From: Theropithecus gelada
Taxonomy: Eukaryota > Chordata > Mammalia > Primates > Cercopithecidae
DNA length: 64,000 nt
Assembly (NCBI RefSeq): GCF_003255815.1
Contig: NC_037668.1
Span: forward strand, 61,715,500 to 61,779,499
Direction of reading: 5' to 3'
Each line of letters starts with the position of its first letter. The first letter of the stretch is position 1. A program made the translations under genes and the position numbers. Under the pieces are notes generated by a model that was not told where the DNA came from, ran no database searches, and was given only the letters and a program-made list of their open reading frames with translations. Shown here one piece after another: positions 1-11,479 of this stretch.

Positions 1-1319
1 CCTATGCAAGTCCGAAATCCAGATGGGGCAGTCAAATTTTAAAGCTCCAAAATGATCTCCTTTGACTCCATGTCTTGCATCCAGGTCATGCTGATGCAAG
101 AGGTAGGTTCCCATAGTCTTGGGCAGCTCTGGCCTGTGGCTTTGCAGGGTATAGCCCCACTCTTGGCTGCTTTCATGGGCTGGCATTGAGGGCTGCTTTT
201 CCAGGCACACACTGCAAGCTGTAGGTGGATCTACCATTCTGGGGTCTGGAAGATGGTGGCCCTCTTCTCACAGCTCCACTAGGCGGTGCCCCAGCAGGGA
301 CTCTGTGTGGGTGCTCTGATCCCACATTTCCCTTCTGCACTGCCCTTGCACTGCCCTAGCAGAGGTCCTCCATGAGGGCCCCGCTGCTACAGCAAACGTT
401 TGCCTGGGCATCCAGGCATTTGGATACATCTGAATTCTAGGTGGAGGTTGCCAAAGCTCAATTCTTGACTTCTGAGCAACTGCAGACTCAACACCACATG
501 GAAGCTGCCAAGACTTGGGGCTTCCACCCTCTGAAGCCACAGCATGAGCTCTATGTTGGCCCCTTTCAGCCATGGCTGGAGCGTCTGGGACACAGGGCAC
601 CAAGTCCTAGGCTGCACACAGCATGGGGATCCTGGGTCCGGCCCACAAAACCACTTATTCCTCCTGGGCCTCTGGGGGTGTGATAGGAGGGGCTGCTTTT
701 GAAGGTCTCTGACATGGCCTAGAGACATTTTTCCATTGTCTTGGGGATTAACATTTGGCTCCTTGTTACTTATGCAAATTTTTGCAGCCTGTTTGAATTT
801 CTCCTCAAAAAATGGGTTTTTCATTTCTACTGCATCATCAGGCTGCAAATTTTCTGAACTTTTATACTCTGTTTCTCTTTTACAATGGAATGTTTTTAAC
901 AGCACCCCAAGTCACTTCTTGAATGCTTTGCTGCTTAGAAATTTCTTCTGACAGATACCCTAAATCATCTCTCTCAAGTTCAAAGTTCCACAAATCTCTA
1001 GGGCAGGGGCAAAATGTCACCAGTCTCTTTGCTAAAACATAACAAGAGTCACCTCTGCTCCAGTTTCCAACAAGTTCCTCCTCTCCATCCGAGACCATCT
1101 CAGCCTGGACCTTATTGTTCATATCACCATCAGCATTTTTGTCAAGGGCGTTCAACAAAACTCTACGAGGTTCCAAAGTTTCAAACTTTCACAGATTTTC
1201 TTGTCTTCTTCTGAGCCCTCCAAACTATTTCAACCTCTTCCTGTTACCCAGTTCCAAAGTCACTTCCACATTTTCGGGTATCTTTTCAGCAACACCTCAC
1301 TTTACTGGTACCAATTTAC
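1..1319 (-). mobile_element. THE1 internal region (ERVL-MaLR), truncated by window edge
   Basis: Read on the minus strand, this follows directly from the LTR at 1320-1675 and matches the internal region of the THE1 family of mammalian apparent LTR retrotransposons. THE1 internals are non-autonomous and carry no functional gag, pol or env; the ORFs here (for example 387-905 and 880-1176, minus) are short remnants with no recognisable domain. The 3' LTR would lie beyond position 1. The element is old and shared by anthropoids; it is inert by sequence. Confidence 0.92.
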
Positions 1320-1675
1320 TGTATTAGTCCATTTTCATGCTGCTGATAAAGACATACCCGAGACTGGGAAGAAAAAGAGGTTTAATTGGACTTACGATTC
1401 CACATGGCTGGGGAGGCCTCAGAATCATGGTGGCAGGCAAAAGGCACTTCTTACATGGTGGCAACAAGAGAAAAATGAGGAAGATGCAAAAGCGGAAAAT
1501 TCGAATAAAACCATCAGATCTCGTGAGACTTATTCACTACCACGAGAATAATATAGGGGAAACCACCCCCATGATTCGAATTACCTTCCACCAGATCCCT
1601 CCCACAACATGTGGGAATTATGGGAGTATAATTCAAGATGAAATTTGGGTGGAGACACAGAACCAAACCATATCA
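1320..1675 (-). mobile_element. THE1 LTR (5' LTR of the element at 1-1319)
   Basis: On the minus strand it begins TGATATGGTTTGG and ends AATACA, giving the TG...CA ends of an LTR, and contains the family landmarks (CCCACCCAAAT-like start, a block around 1500-1560 matching the THE1 'restriction site' region, and a GAGACTGGG/TTAATTG 3' part). About 356 bp is the usual THE1 length. The adjoining 1300-1319 sequence is where the primer-binding region sits in intact copies. Confidence 0.93.
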
Positions 1676-2079
1676 AGGAGGCTTCCTGAAACCTCTTCCT
1701 TCCCCTAGGCCTTCCTTTGCTCCCCTCCCCCACCCCACCTCCTGCTGGTCTCTTAACTCTGAGAGTGTCTTACAGACAGCTTGAAACAGACTTCCTTTTC
1801 TCTCCCATGTCCAGCTCTGCCTTTGGGTGCACCAGCACTTTCCTTCTTCGCTCCACTCTGTCTTTCTGCTCTGCAAAATAGGGCCGAATTGTTGGGTAAG
1901 CACAGAATTCCTTATGCCAAACAGCAGACTCCATCAGACATGGGCTGGGGTCCAAATCTCCAAAGGTTTAGGCAGTAAAACAGTCCAGAAGCATACATTC
2001 TAAACCATCCCCAAAACTGCCCCTTCTCTCCCTCAGGCCTATGTCTACAAGGGCACCACCAGCCCTAAGCAGGGCTGGC
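1676..2079. other. Intronic sequence, nothing recognised
   Basis: Pyrimidine-rich unique-looking DNA between the THE1 LTR and a MIR. No open frame with known homology, no RNA gene, no clear repeat. Confidence 0.5.
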
Positions 2080-2302
2080 TGCATAGTGCACAGAGCACTG
2101 ACTTTGGAACCAGCAGAGCTGGGTTTTAGTTCATCTCTGGTGCTTACTAGCTGCTTGAGCTTGAGACAATGACTTGACCTCTTTAACCTCAGTTTTCTTA
2201 TCTGTGCAATGTGGGTGAATGGAAATATTATGGAAATGTTGTAAGCAAGATAATTCATGGAAAGCCTTTAGCACTGTACCCAGAACACAGTAAATGCTCA
2301 AA
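2080..2302 (+). repeat. MIR SINE
   Basis: Matches the MIR layout: a start like GCATAGTG..CAGAGCACTGACTTTGGA, a core with GCTTACTAGCTGC, then CTCAGTTTTCTTATCTGT and the tail GTAAATGCTC. Old tRNA-derived SINE, nearly full length. Confidence 0.8.
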
Positions 2303-2540
2303 AAAAAAGTGTAAATTCCTATTATCATTATTGCCATTTATATGCACAACTTCTAAAGCACGAGTTGTTACCCTGGGGCTCAAAGATGAGTTTCAAGTAG
2401 TTTGTGAGTCCACCCATAGAAATTAAATGCAAAATTTTAGTTCAGTGTATGTATATTATGGGAGAGAGTCCCTGGATGTCATCAGAAGTTCAGAGGGATC
2501 CATATCTCCACCCTGCCCAAGTTAGGAACTTGAGACAGTA

Positions 2541-2750
2541 TTACAGAATGGTCAAGACATAATGGTCAACTCTGAAGTCTGATCACCTGGATCAGCCAGC
2601 TGTGTGACCTTGGGAAGTCACTTTATCCCTCCTCTTCCTTCAGTTTCTATCCATAATACAGGGCTAATGATAATACACTCCCCATACGGCTGCTGAGAAC
2701 ACTCAATGAGACGTTGCATTTCAAGCTGAGAAGAATGCTGGGCACAAAGA
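2541..2750 (+). repeat. MIR SINE
   Basis: Core AGCTGTGTGACCTTGGGAAG, followed by CAGTTTCTATCCATAATACAGGG and a tail ending AATGCTGGGCACAAA. Second MIR in the same orientation about 240 bp after the first. Confidence 0.78.
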
Positions 2751-4095
2751 TGTGTTATATGTACGAATGTTTTTTATGCAGACACATACACACAGCACAC
2801 TTAATAATATATACACTGCATATACTGTATAAGTGCTCATTTTTATGATCAGGAAGCACCATTCCAAAGCCTGCAGTTGATTCATCCCACCCTACTCCTT
2901 GCTCATTCCCTCCTGCATCCCCCTCTCCGCCTTGGAATTTCCTCTCCCTCAGCATTCCCTGATCCTTGGCATCTTGAAACACCAACAAAGTCAGCAGAAA
3001 TAATGGGCAGAGAAAGGAAGAGGGGAAAGAATCAACGTTTGGGGCTCAGAAACCAGCCTAGTAGATAGGGGATGCCATGAAGCTCGAGGTGCAAGTCTTC
3101 GGAGCTGCTAAGGCCCTGAGGGCTGGCTCTGACATGGAGTTAGAAGTCAGGGTCTGAGTCCAGGTGCGGAGAGAAGTGGGCTCAAGAGAGGCAGGTGGAG
3201 TCTGGCCCTAACCTAGGGAGGCAAGGGTCTGGCGGGCTTGGGCACAGCAGGGTACGGACCAGCCAGGGGCTTGGGTACACTGCAGCATAGTAGGCATCTG
3301 CATGTCCTAGTCCTAGAATGCTCAGTCCTGTGCCACCCTCTGGGAAGGATGGGGCTTCTCCACAGTCAGGATGGGCTTGAGGTCTGCAGGACAGACAGCA
3401 CTATCTACAGCTGAGCAGGGATGGGGAGAGCGATACTCAATCATCAAATTAGAAACATCACAAATCCCTGGAAATGATAGTGAAGCAATTCTGCTTGGAA
3501 GGGGACAAGATCGATGGCATTGGCAGGCCTGTCATGCCCTCGCAGACTCATGGAGAAAGTTGTGGTGGCTCCCTCAGCCTGCAGGGAAGGCACAGGCGAA
3601 GATGAACGCCCGCACGAAGGCTGTAACAGGCAGCCAGAGAAGGCTGGCATTGAGGGACGGACTCCAGATACAAGCTCCCTCATACATGAGTTATCCCAAT
3701 GACTCACAGCCCTGGGTAGTGATTAGAGGGAAAGCTATTGAGAAATATATATTTACTCCAATTCTACACTTGAGAATGAAACACACATCATTAGCCATAA
3801 AAGTAGGATTAAGACAACAGAGCATTATTTGCAAATGATAAACCGACATGGGCACAGATTTAAACATGTACAAAAGATGTAAATCTGAGCAGTGAATGCT
3901 TAGTTATATTGCTTCTGAAGATAGTTCTTATTTGCTGCCTGGATTAGGTGGTGGGTACATTCTTACATGGTTACTCTCCATTCAACAAACTCTACAAAGG
4001 ATGGGCCAATGACTTGTACATGAGAAACCAATATTCTGCCATTCTAGGGAGCCAGGGGCCCCAGGGGCTGCCAAGAAGAGCCTCAGGGATGATTC
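2751..4095. other. CSMD2 intron, no gene or clear repeat
   Basis: Mixed unique sequence with a short CA/TA-rich stretch near 2780-2830 and a moderately GC-rich part near 3060-3420. The longest open frame (3371-3838, plus, 155 codons) has no recognisable domain and no exon-like flanks. Confidence 0.5.
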
Positions 4096-4228
4096 TGAGT
4101 AGTCCATGAGCCAGTACCACCAGCATCACCTGTGAGCTCCTTGGAAATGCATCTCAGACTGAATCTGATTGTGCACATTCACAAATTCCCAGCTGATTTG
4201 CATGCATGTGAAAGTTTGAGAAGCACCT
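4096..4228 (+). mobile_element. MER5A-type hAT-Charlie fragment
   Basis: Contains CAGCATCACCTGTGAGCTC and ends AAAGTTTGAGAAGCACC, the internal and terminal landmarks of MER5A, a short non-autonomous hAT element. Diverged and shorter than the roughly 190 bp consensus. Confidence 0.68.
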
Positions 4229-4875
4229 TTCCAGAGCAGTTTGTCAACCTTTTAAAATCAGGAACCCCTTATGAAGATTCACATAAAATGATTGCCTCCT
4301 TCTTCAGTGTGGTTTAAAATTCAAAATAAAATGAATAAAAACAAGTCAAAGCAAAGGTCATTCTGAAGATGCTTTTTCAAACTGCACATACACCTCCCTT
4401 CTGGCTCACACTTACAATATATGATGCAAAAACTACTCTCCATGACTCCAGGAAGTCAGGATTGGGGAGGCATGTACCCAGGTAAAGAATGACTGACAGA
4501 GAGCTGCAGCCCCGCTGTGCAGATGGCATGTCTGTAGCCCAGAGAGGGGCTGCCCAAGAAGCCCCAATTTCTGCTTTGGTGCTTCCCAAGGCAGGGAGCC
4601 TCAGTTCTAGGCAGATACGAGTGCTAGAAATGACTTTAAGTTTGCTCCTCTGGAATGTACATTTCACAGCCTGACTGCCACTATCTGATGTCAGCTTTTG
4701 ACAACAGTCCTCATTTCGCCTAAGAGTCTCCTTCCTTCAAGTGAACAGCCTGAAGTCCTTCAAGATCCATCTTGCAACATAAAGTCCTTCCTCATCCTGT
4801 TCATTCTCCTGTGGTCCCACTTGAGTTTGTCAATGTCCCTCTTTGGGTATGGGTAGCAAGGGATATACTTAAATT
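4229..4875. other. Intron, nothing recognised
   Basis: No repeat family, RNA gene or plausible exon identified. Confidence 0.45.
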
Positions 4876-5160
4876 TTTCTCTTTTCTTTTACATTTAACC
4901 TTACATTAATCAAAACCTGCATTCTTATTGTAAAAATAACATAACTATGTTACAAAAACTTTTCAATACAAAAGATTAAAAAATCATTCATAATCAAGCC
5001 ATCCTCTACCCATATTATTATTAGCATGTTGCTATATTTCCTTCTAGTCTTATTCACCTGCGTATACATCCTTACGTGGCAATGTACATAATAAACAGAT
5101 AATTCTGTAGCCTGTTTTGTTATTTTTTAACTTAAACATAATTTATGCTGCAGCAGTCTT
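4876..5160 (-). mobile_element. Old LINE-1 (L1ME-like) fragment
   Basis: AT-rich sequence resembling the antisense of an L1ME 3' part: phrases like TTCCTTCTAGTCTT, an ATACATCC block and CCTGTTTTGTTATTTTTTAAC. The same type of sequence recurs at 25.4-26.5 kb. Boundaries approximate. Confidence 0.5.
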
Positions 5161-5222
5161 GACAATCATTGGCTTCCCACTCCAGTGTGTAACTGAGAAC
5201 TGAACTCAGTCCCCCAAGATGT

Positions 5223-5577
5223 TGAAAATGGTTTGACTGTGTCCCCACCCAAATCTCATCTTGAATTCCCACTTGTTGTGGGAGGAACCCAGTGGGAGGT
5301 AATTGAATCATGGGGGCAGGTCTTTCCCCTGCTGTTCTCATAATAGTGAATGAGTCTTGTGAGATCTGATAGTTTTTAAAAGGGGAGTTCCCTTGCACAA
5401 GCTCGCTCTTTGCCTGCTGCCATCCATGTAAGACGTAACTTGCTCCTTCTTGCCGTCTGCCATGATTGTGAGGCCTCCTCAGCCATGTGGAACTGTAAGT
5501 CCATTAAACCTCTTTCTTTTGTAAATTGCCCAGTCTTGGGTATGTCTTTATAAGCAGCATGAAAATGAACTAACACA
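5223..5577 (+). mobile_element. THE1 solo LTR
   Basis: Starts TGAAAATGGTTTGACTGTG and ends AACTAACACA, with THE1 landmarks such as GGGAGGTAATTGAATCATGG and TTAAACCTCTTTCTTTTGTAA (includes the LTR poly-A signal region). Flanked by an imperfect 5 bp duplication (gatgt before, gatgg after), as expected for ERVL-MaLR integration. No internal sequence is attached, so it is a solo LTR. Opposite orientation to the copy at 1-1675. Confidence 0.93.
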
Positions 5578-5768
5578 GATGGTTTGACCAGTTCAGAGGA
5601 AAAAGAGAAGAGTTTCTCCACCAATGCTTTCATATGGCAGCCTGCATGGCATTGTTCATCTTGCACCCCCTAGGGTCTCATAAATGTGGCAGCTCTTTGG
5701 AGCCCCTTCTTTTATTCTGTACTGATGTCATCTACTTTTAGTGAGGCCTAAATATACAGGGCATTCAA

Positions 5769-5880
5769 CCATGTATTCATTCACTGGGCAAAAATTTGCT
5801 GAGACCCACCATGTACAAAGCAGTATGCTGGGGTCTCTGTCTGCAGTGGTGAACAAGACAGCTCTGGTCCCATGAGTTCA
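5769..5880 (-). repeat. L2 3'-end fragment
   Basis: Antisense of the L2 tail: ATTCATTCACTGGGCAAAAATTTGCTGAGACC..CATGTACAAAG, then GGTGAACAAGACAG and CCCATGAGTTCACAG. Old CR1-like LINE. Confidence 0.65.
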
Positions 5881-5984
5881 CAGAACTTTTATGGTGGTGA
5901 CCTCAGCAAAGCAACAGAGCACAGGAAGGGGAAGAGACAGAAATCCAGTAAGAACCCATCACAGGCTAACCATGGGTGCTTGAC

Positions 5985-6130
5985 TTGCATACATCAGCTC
6001 ACAGAATCCTCACAACTCTTTTGCATTGCAGATGAGGAAAAAGCAGTTCAAGGATACTTGTCCAAAGTCAAAGAGGTAGTAAATGGTAAAGGCAGAATTC
6101 AACCCCAGGAGTGCCTGACTTTAAAGCTCT
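5985..6130 (-). repeat. MIR SINE fragment
   Basis: Antisense MIR pattern: CTCACAGAATCCTCACAACTC, GCAGATGAGGAAA, then CAAAGTCAAAGAGGTAGTAAA and AGAATTCAACCC. Confidence 0.68.
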
Positions 6131-7004
6131 TTCTGAATTCCCTAAATTTACATGGAGATTATAAGATGCTCTGCCTCTCCTGACCCTCCAGTAAGCTCTA
6201 GAAATTTTAGAAGGCCATTATAAGACACTCCCAACAGTGTGCTTCAATTATTTCATAAAAGAAAGACAAAAATAACAGAATACTGCCCGGTCTCAGAGGT
6301 GTGATTATATTTGGAGAAAGGAGGGGAAAAGGGGACCTTTTCTGCAGAAGCACATCCACCAGGAGCATGATTTAGACAAAAGTGTAATTTAGATACCTTA
6401 TTTTTCATTTGACCAGCCAACACACATTTGTGCAATTTAAATCTTTTCAGAATCACTCTGACAAACAAGTATCCATGAGTTGACTCAGTCTGCTTCTTAT
6501 CACTATCAGACTTTGAAAACTCCACCTCCCCCTTCATAATTACTCCAGGCAATCAGCACCAACTGATCAATCAAACAAAGAAAATTGCAGGTTTGAAGCT
6601 TTAATTAAATCTATCCGGCACTATCTAATTAAAGAAAATCTTTACTCTTCTACATACTCCAAAATAGAAGAAGCCCACTCCTTCGGGGTTCTACAAATAA
6701 TTTGCCACGTTGAGGCCTTCACCTAGCTTACACTGGAGGAACAGTGCAGTGGAGAAAAGACAGCCATTCCCTCTTCCTTTCCTTCTTGCCTAAGTGCAGG
6801 CAAATTCCAAACATCAAGGGAGACAGGGCTGTAGAATCGTGTCTCTGGCAGATTTCCTCTCATCCAGCACTGTCCTTTAGGGTAGATGGGTCCTTATTCT
6901 GGCTGACTGTTGCCCAGGACCTTTCTCCTGCCCTCCACAGGCCCATGTGGCTGGAGGGCACTGGCTCAGAGCAGGGAGAAAATGCTAAGAACTCAGCCAC
7001 ACCT
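6131..7004. other. Intron; two TAATTAA sites, no gene
   Basis: Unique-looking sequence. Two TAATTAA homeodomain-type motifs lie near 6600-6635. No exon or repeat family could be assigned. Confidence 0.4.
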
Positions 7005-7120
7005 TGTTAGCATAGGGCTTATGAGCCATTCTGAAGCTCAGCTTTCTCCTCTGCAAAATGGGATTAATAGGACACTTCAATTGGATTATTGAGAGAAGTC
7101 AATAACATAATGTGCCTGAG
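7005..7120 (+). repeat. MIR SINE fragment
   Basis: Contains CTCAGCTTTCTCCTCTGCAA followed by ATGGGATTAATAGGACACTTC, matching the 3' half of MIR. Confidence 0.6.
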
Positions 7121-7945
7121 AAGTCACAACAATCAAACGGAATTGAGAGGAGCAACACTGGGCACTTACAAGGGTGGAGCTTTGCCGTAGTGGATACAAA
7201 TCTGCCTCTGTCTGCAAGAACTCTTTGTGTCTGCATTCCCCGACCCTTGCAGACCAAGGCAGGTTTGAAAATATCCACTACTGCAAGGCTTCTTGCAGAA
7301 CTAGAAAGCTTCTTTATTGTCCAGATTTCTTTATCTCTGGACTGTGAGGAATTCCTCTTATAACTGAAATCCAGCTAAACTATCAGAGCTGAGATCTGTC
7401 CCTGTTCCTCTTTGCTTTGTAGGGTTTATGTAAGTTTAAGATTTGCCTTGTCTTTGATATGTAGCTGTGGAACTTTAGAGAAGGGAGAAGTTGTATGCAG
7501 CTCTACCAGCTGACCAGGGCATCACAAAAGCCCCCACATCTCTAGTTAAGAGCTCTTTGGGATAAAATAATCAAATTGGGAAGGTGGAGTCAATTGTTCA
7601 GGCTTCCTTCCTTATGAGGCTTGATAAGGCAGCCACTGCTTATGGAGGGACAAAGGTGGCAGTGATGATGGGAGAGACTGAACTGGCACAGTGAAGGACT
7701 GCCAGATGCAGATGAGCTAGCCACTATAAAATTCATGAAAACATTTTCTCCTTCAGGCAGGATTGAAGACACTGCAATGCCAGTCCGCAAGACGGTAGGG
7801 GCATCACGTGGTCAGAAACTGCTTCCATGAATTCAACAGCCAGGCTAGTAGCCTATACTGTCTACAGTCTTTACCATGTCACCTAGGCAACCCCAGTCAG
7901 CTGCAGCTCCTGGGGCAACGGGTGCAGTAATACGTGAGGTCTAAG
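7121..7945. other. Intron, nothing recognised
   Basis: No repeat family or gene assigned. Confidence 0.4.
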
Positions 7946-8285
7946 TTTACATGAAAGTTTATTTCTCACTTATGTAAAATTCAATCAATCAGTAGCAGGT
8001 AGGGGAGGGGGTGGGTTCTGCTCCATGCAGTCATCCAGGCATCTAGGCTTCTCTATCTCCTATTTCCAGGGAAAGATAGAAAGACAGGATTGCAGAGGAG
8101 GCTTTCTGCCCAGACCTGGAAGGGGCACACATCATTTCCATCTACCTTCCACTAAGTCATATGACTCCATCTAGATGCAAGGAGGTCTGGGAAAATATTG
8201 TCCCTAGCTAGGCAGCTGCTTCCCACTAACACCTACACTGAGGAAAAGGAGCAAGATTGATGGTGGGCAATTAGTCTTCTCTGCC
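7946..8285. repeat. Ancient interspersed repeat, family not named
   Basis: The run from GTTTATTTCTCACTTATGTAA through GCACACATCATTTCC and CTAGGCAGCTGCTTCCCA to TCTTCTCTGCCAC follows an arrangement I recognise from a dispersed mammalian repeat, but I cannot name the family or state its orientation with confidence. Confidence 0.35.
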
Positions 8286-8444
8286 ACACTGCTTAACGTG
8301 CCATTGGAAAATAAACTGTTTGCCAAAGACAAATGCTGGAATTGTTGAAACAGCCAAGAGCAATACCTACATAGAGTAGAAAGAATCCCAGAAGGTCAGG
8401 GATATTTTATAGTCCTTCTACATGCATCTCCAGCATCATTCAAT
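8286..8444. other. Intron, nothing recognised
   Basis: Short unique-looking stretch. Confidence 0.4.
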
Positions 8445-8625
8445 CACACAATTTCAGAGCTGGAAGAAGCTTTGGAGTTCCTCTAGATTTAAATCCTCAT
8501 ATTGTAAGTCAGGAAAATGCAGCTGGCCCTGAGAAGGAATAGGATTTCGTGAAGATCACAAGCAAACCAGTGGCCAAGCTGGGACAGAACCCAGGTCTCC
8601 ACGCCCCTGGCCTGGCTCTTGGCAC
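8445..8625 (-). repeat. Probable MIR SINE
   Basis: GAAGATCACAAGCAAACCAG then CCAAGCTGGGACAGAACCC and GGTCTCCACGCCCCTGGC follow the antisense MIR order (aag-gtcaca, tggcagagctgggat, gaaccc). Diverged. Confidence 0.5.
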
Positions 8626-9654
8626 CACATCTGGTGAGAGAGTAGACCCACTTATGGGTACAATAATTTGGCTCTTTTGTCACTGAAAAGTCGAGAATTG
8701 ATTTAGTTTTAGATTTACTTTAACTCCAAGAGAATGAGGTACTCAATATTTGGGAGGTGTTTATTTGGGTACCAGGTCTGCTGAAAAAGAAACAGAGGGA
8801 AGACTAGAATGACCAGTCCAAACCTGCCTCCACTCTGCAGACAATATCCCCATGTCACTAGGGTCCCCTGAAGAGCAAATTCTGTGGCCCCAAAAGTTCA
8901 GGGAATAAGAGTTGAGGATAAAGAAGGGGGAAACTTCCTATCTCAGCAACAGTGCTGTCAGCAGCCACTTGGAAGAGAGGGGCCGATGAGGGTCTAGAGG
9001 TGGGCACCTCTGCTCTAGCGGAACATTGCATCTTTGGCCAATATCTCATGATGCTGCAAGCAGGACCAATTGTGAGAAGTGATGCAGGCAGCACAGCCTT
9101 TTGGACTGAGCCTCTGGCTCCAGGGGGTTTTAAATTTTGGCTGCTATTAAACAGCAGACTTGGTGAATGAGCAAGGTGAGGCTTTGTCACAAATATTGAT
9201 TTTGACCTTGAACCACAGGGTCCTACTGTGAGTGGAGAGATTGCTCAGGACCCCGACACTGCTGCCCACCTGGCTTTGTGTATCACCTGCTGCCAACCCC
9301 TCCCCCACCACGTCTGCCCAGACCCTCCCTTTGGCATTAGGGATGGAGCACATGGCTGCCCCCATGGGGTCACTGCAATTGGTTTCCAGAGCCTCATCCC
9401 TGGCAGACCCCACTCCTCCCCTTCCATAACCCCCTTCAGTGCTGGTCAGGTGGTGCTGACCTGTGTGAACTTGGGAGTCAAGCAGACATCAGGGTCCCAG
9501 GTATCCAGCCTTCCACTCCAAAGCCTACCTGGTAAAGGATTGTGAAGGAAGCAGACTGCAGTAACCCCACAAAACAGGCCACTTCCCTGTCCCAAGAAGC
9601 CCTCCTAGCAATAACCAGCGGGTTTTGTCTTCTGCAGCCCACTTCCTCTGCCTC
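8626..9654. other. Intron, nothing recognised
   Basis: Moderately GC-rich unique sequence around 8820-9650. Several open frames of 60-110 codons overlap on both strands without homology, typical of GC-rich noncoding DNA. Confidence 0.4.
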
Positions 9655-9910
9655 CTTATTAACCATAGCTAACTTTCCTAATTAACTACATAGCTCCTAC
9701 CAACAAGTTTGCCTCTGGATGGCAAATTTGCCAGCATTTAGGGTGAATCAAACATAGTTACTTTTCAGATGTTAGGGGTTTGATAAAATCCATAATGCCT
9801 TTGGCCTCAAACCCTCTTCCTATTAATTATTAAACCCCTGTGTGTTTCAAGGGTAATTGAATCCATGTTTCTAATTAGTTTACACTTAATTCATCAGAAC
9901 AATTTTTAAA
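9655..9910. promoter_or_regulatory. Candidate conserved noncoding element with TAAT motifs
   Basis: An AT-rich block without recognisable repeats carries TAATTAACTA (about 9679), ATTAATTATTAA (about 9825), GGGTAATTGAATCC (about 9851), CTAATTAG (about 9871) and CTTAATTCATC (about 9886). Dense TAATTA-type homeodomain sites in a neuronal gene intron are a pattern seen in developmental enhancers. This is inference from motif density only. Confidence 0.25.
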
Positions 9911-9949
9911 GGTCTGATGGATGTCCCAATAAGCCTCATGGGCAGTTTA

Positions 9950-10175
9950 ATGAATCTTTATTTAAAAAGAAATTGGACACACACCAAACTGTTAACAGTG
10001 GTTACCTCTAGGGAGCAAGGCTGGGACAAGGGCCTGGGAAAGGAGGCAGGTGCATTTTTCTCACTCTATAGACTGCTGACCTTCTTAAAGCAGAAAATAC
10101 CTATTACATTCACTATTTTAGAGAAACTGCTTAAAAAGGAAAAAGGAATGGATTTTTAAAAAGGAAATTGAATGA
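9950..10175 (+). mobile_element. L1ME-type LINE-1 3' end
   Basis: ACACCAAACTGTTAACAGTG followed by GTTACCTCTAGGGAG and a run into an A-rich end is the characteristic terminal part of L1ME elements. Ends in AAAAAGGAAAAAGG. Confidence 0.6.
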
Positions 10176-10204
10176 ATGAATGCAAATAAATCCCAAGTAG
10201 TGAA

Positions 10205-10830
10205 AAGGCATTTTGGTGTAGTGGGGAAAAGCCTTGTTTCTGGCTCTAGGAGATCCCTTACCCACCCCTCTTTAGCCTCTGCATTAGTCCATTCTTGCAT
10301 TGCTGTAAAGAAATACCTGAGACTGGGAAATTTATAAAGAAAAGTGGTTTAATTGGCTCACAGTCCCACTGGCTGTACAGGAAGCACGATGCTGGCATTT
10401 CCCTGGCTCCTGGGGAGGCCTCAGGAAACTTACAACCACGACATAAGGCAAAGGGGGAACAAGCACATCACATGGCAAAAGCAGGAGCAAGAGAGATGGG
10501 GGAGGTGCCCCACACTTAAATGACCAGATCTCGTGAGAACTCACTCACTATCGTGAGAACAGGACCAAGAGGATGGTGATAACCATTCATGAGAAATCCA
10601 CCCCTATGATCGAATTACTTCCCACCCGGCCCCACCTCCAACATTGGAGATTACAATCCAGCATGAGATTTGGGCAGGGATACAGATCCAAACTATATCA
10701 GCTATTTGACAGCTTAGAGGCCTTACACACTTGCTTAACTTCTGCAAAGGGAATTAATACCACCCACCTCCTAAGGGTATTGTTGAATTATTAGATAACA
10801 TGTACAATGTCTATTTAAAACCTTTCAGCA
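10205..10830 (+). repeat. MIR SINE split by an MSTA LTR
   Basis: The part 10205-10279 (TTGGTGTAGTGGGGAAAAG..CTGGCTCTAG) and the part 10701-10830 (CTTGCTTAACTTCTGCAAAG..TAATACCACCCACCTCC) look like the two halves of one MIR, separated by the LTR at 10280-10700. MIR is therefore older than the LTR insertion. Confidence 0.6.
10280..10700 (-). mobile_element. MSTA-type LTR (ERVL-MaLR)
   Basis: About 421 bp. Read on the minus strand it begins TGATATAGTTTGGATCTGT and ends TGGACTAATGCA, with ACCTCCAATGTTGG antisense, a GAGATCTGGTCATTTAAGTG core and TTAATTG/CCTGAGACTGGGAAA landmarks. These are MST-family features. Solo LTR; no internal region. Confidence 0.85.
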
Positions 10831-10869
10831 TGAACCATCTTTTTTAGATATGTATTGAGTTCCTCAGCA

Positions 10870-11070
10870 TGGCATACAGGGTCCCTGGTGGAGCTGGCCT
10901 GGGCCACTGTTCTACCTTCCCACTATAATCCAGCCAAAGTGAACCTACCCATTGTCATTCTGCACCTCACCTTTCTCTTACTTTTGCCTAGACCTATGCA
11001 CATACTATTTCTTGGCTCAAAACACTCCCATCCCTCCTTCCACTCTCTATTAGGGATCTCTTCCTCCAGA
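10870..11070 (+). repeat. L2 LINE fragment
   Basis: GGTCCCTGGTGGAGCTGGCC.., CCCACTATAATCCAGCCAAAG and CCTAGACCTATGCACATAC resemble the 3' coding part of L2. Diverged. Confidence 0.5.
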
Positions 11071-11074
11071 GAGC

Positions 11075-11225
11075 ATTGATTCACTCACTCCATAAGTATT
11101 CGTTTAGCACCTACTATATGCCAGGCTCTCTGTTAGGCCCTGGAGAGCTACAATGAAAAGTAAAGAGTAAAGAGATACAGTTCTTGTCATCAAGGAGCTT
11201 ACAGCCTTGTGCAGTAGATGGGCAT
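11075..11225 (-). repeat. L2 3'-end fragment
   Basis: Antisense L2 tail: TTTAGCACCTACTATATGCC, CCTGGAGAGCTACAATGAAAAG, TCAAGGAGCTTACAGCC. A short (CA)8-9 run follows at 11237-11254. Confidence 0.72.
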
Positions 11226-11479
11226 AAATGAAGTAGACACACACACACACACACGTAAAACCACAAAGGGTGAATGCACAGTAATCTGAGCAGGTATCAC
11301 AGGAGGGTTTGACCAGGTTGTGAGGAAAGGGTGTCCCTGGGCAAGGAAGGGACAACTGAATTATTTGAGGAATAAGTAAGGGATAACTAAGCAAAGGGGC
11401 AGATGGAGGGGGTTCATCCCAGACCTCCAGATGAGCATCCACAAAGATCTCCCCCAAGGCTAGATCAGGTTCCCCAGTC

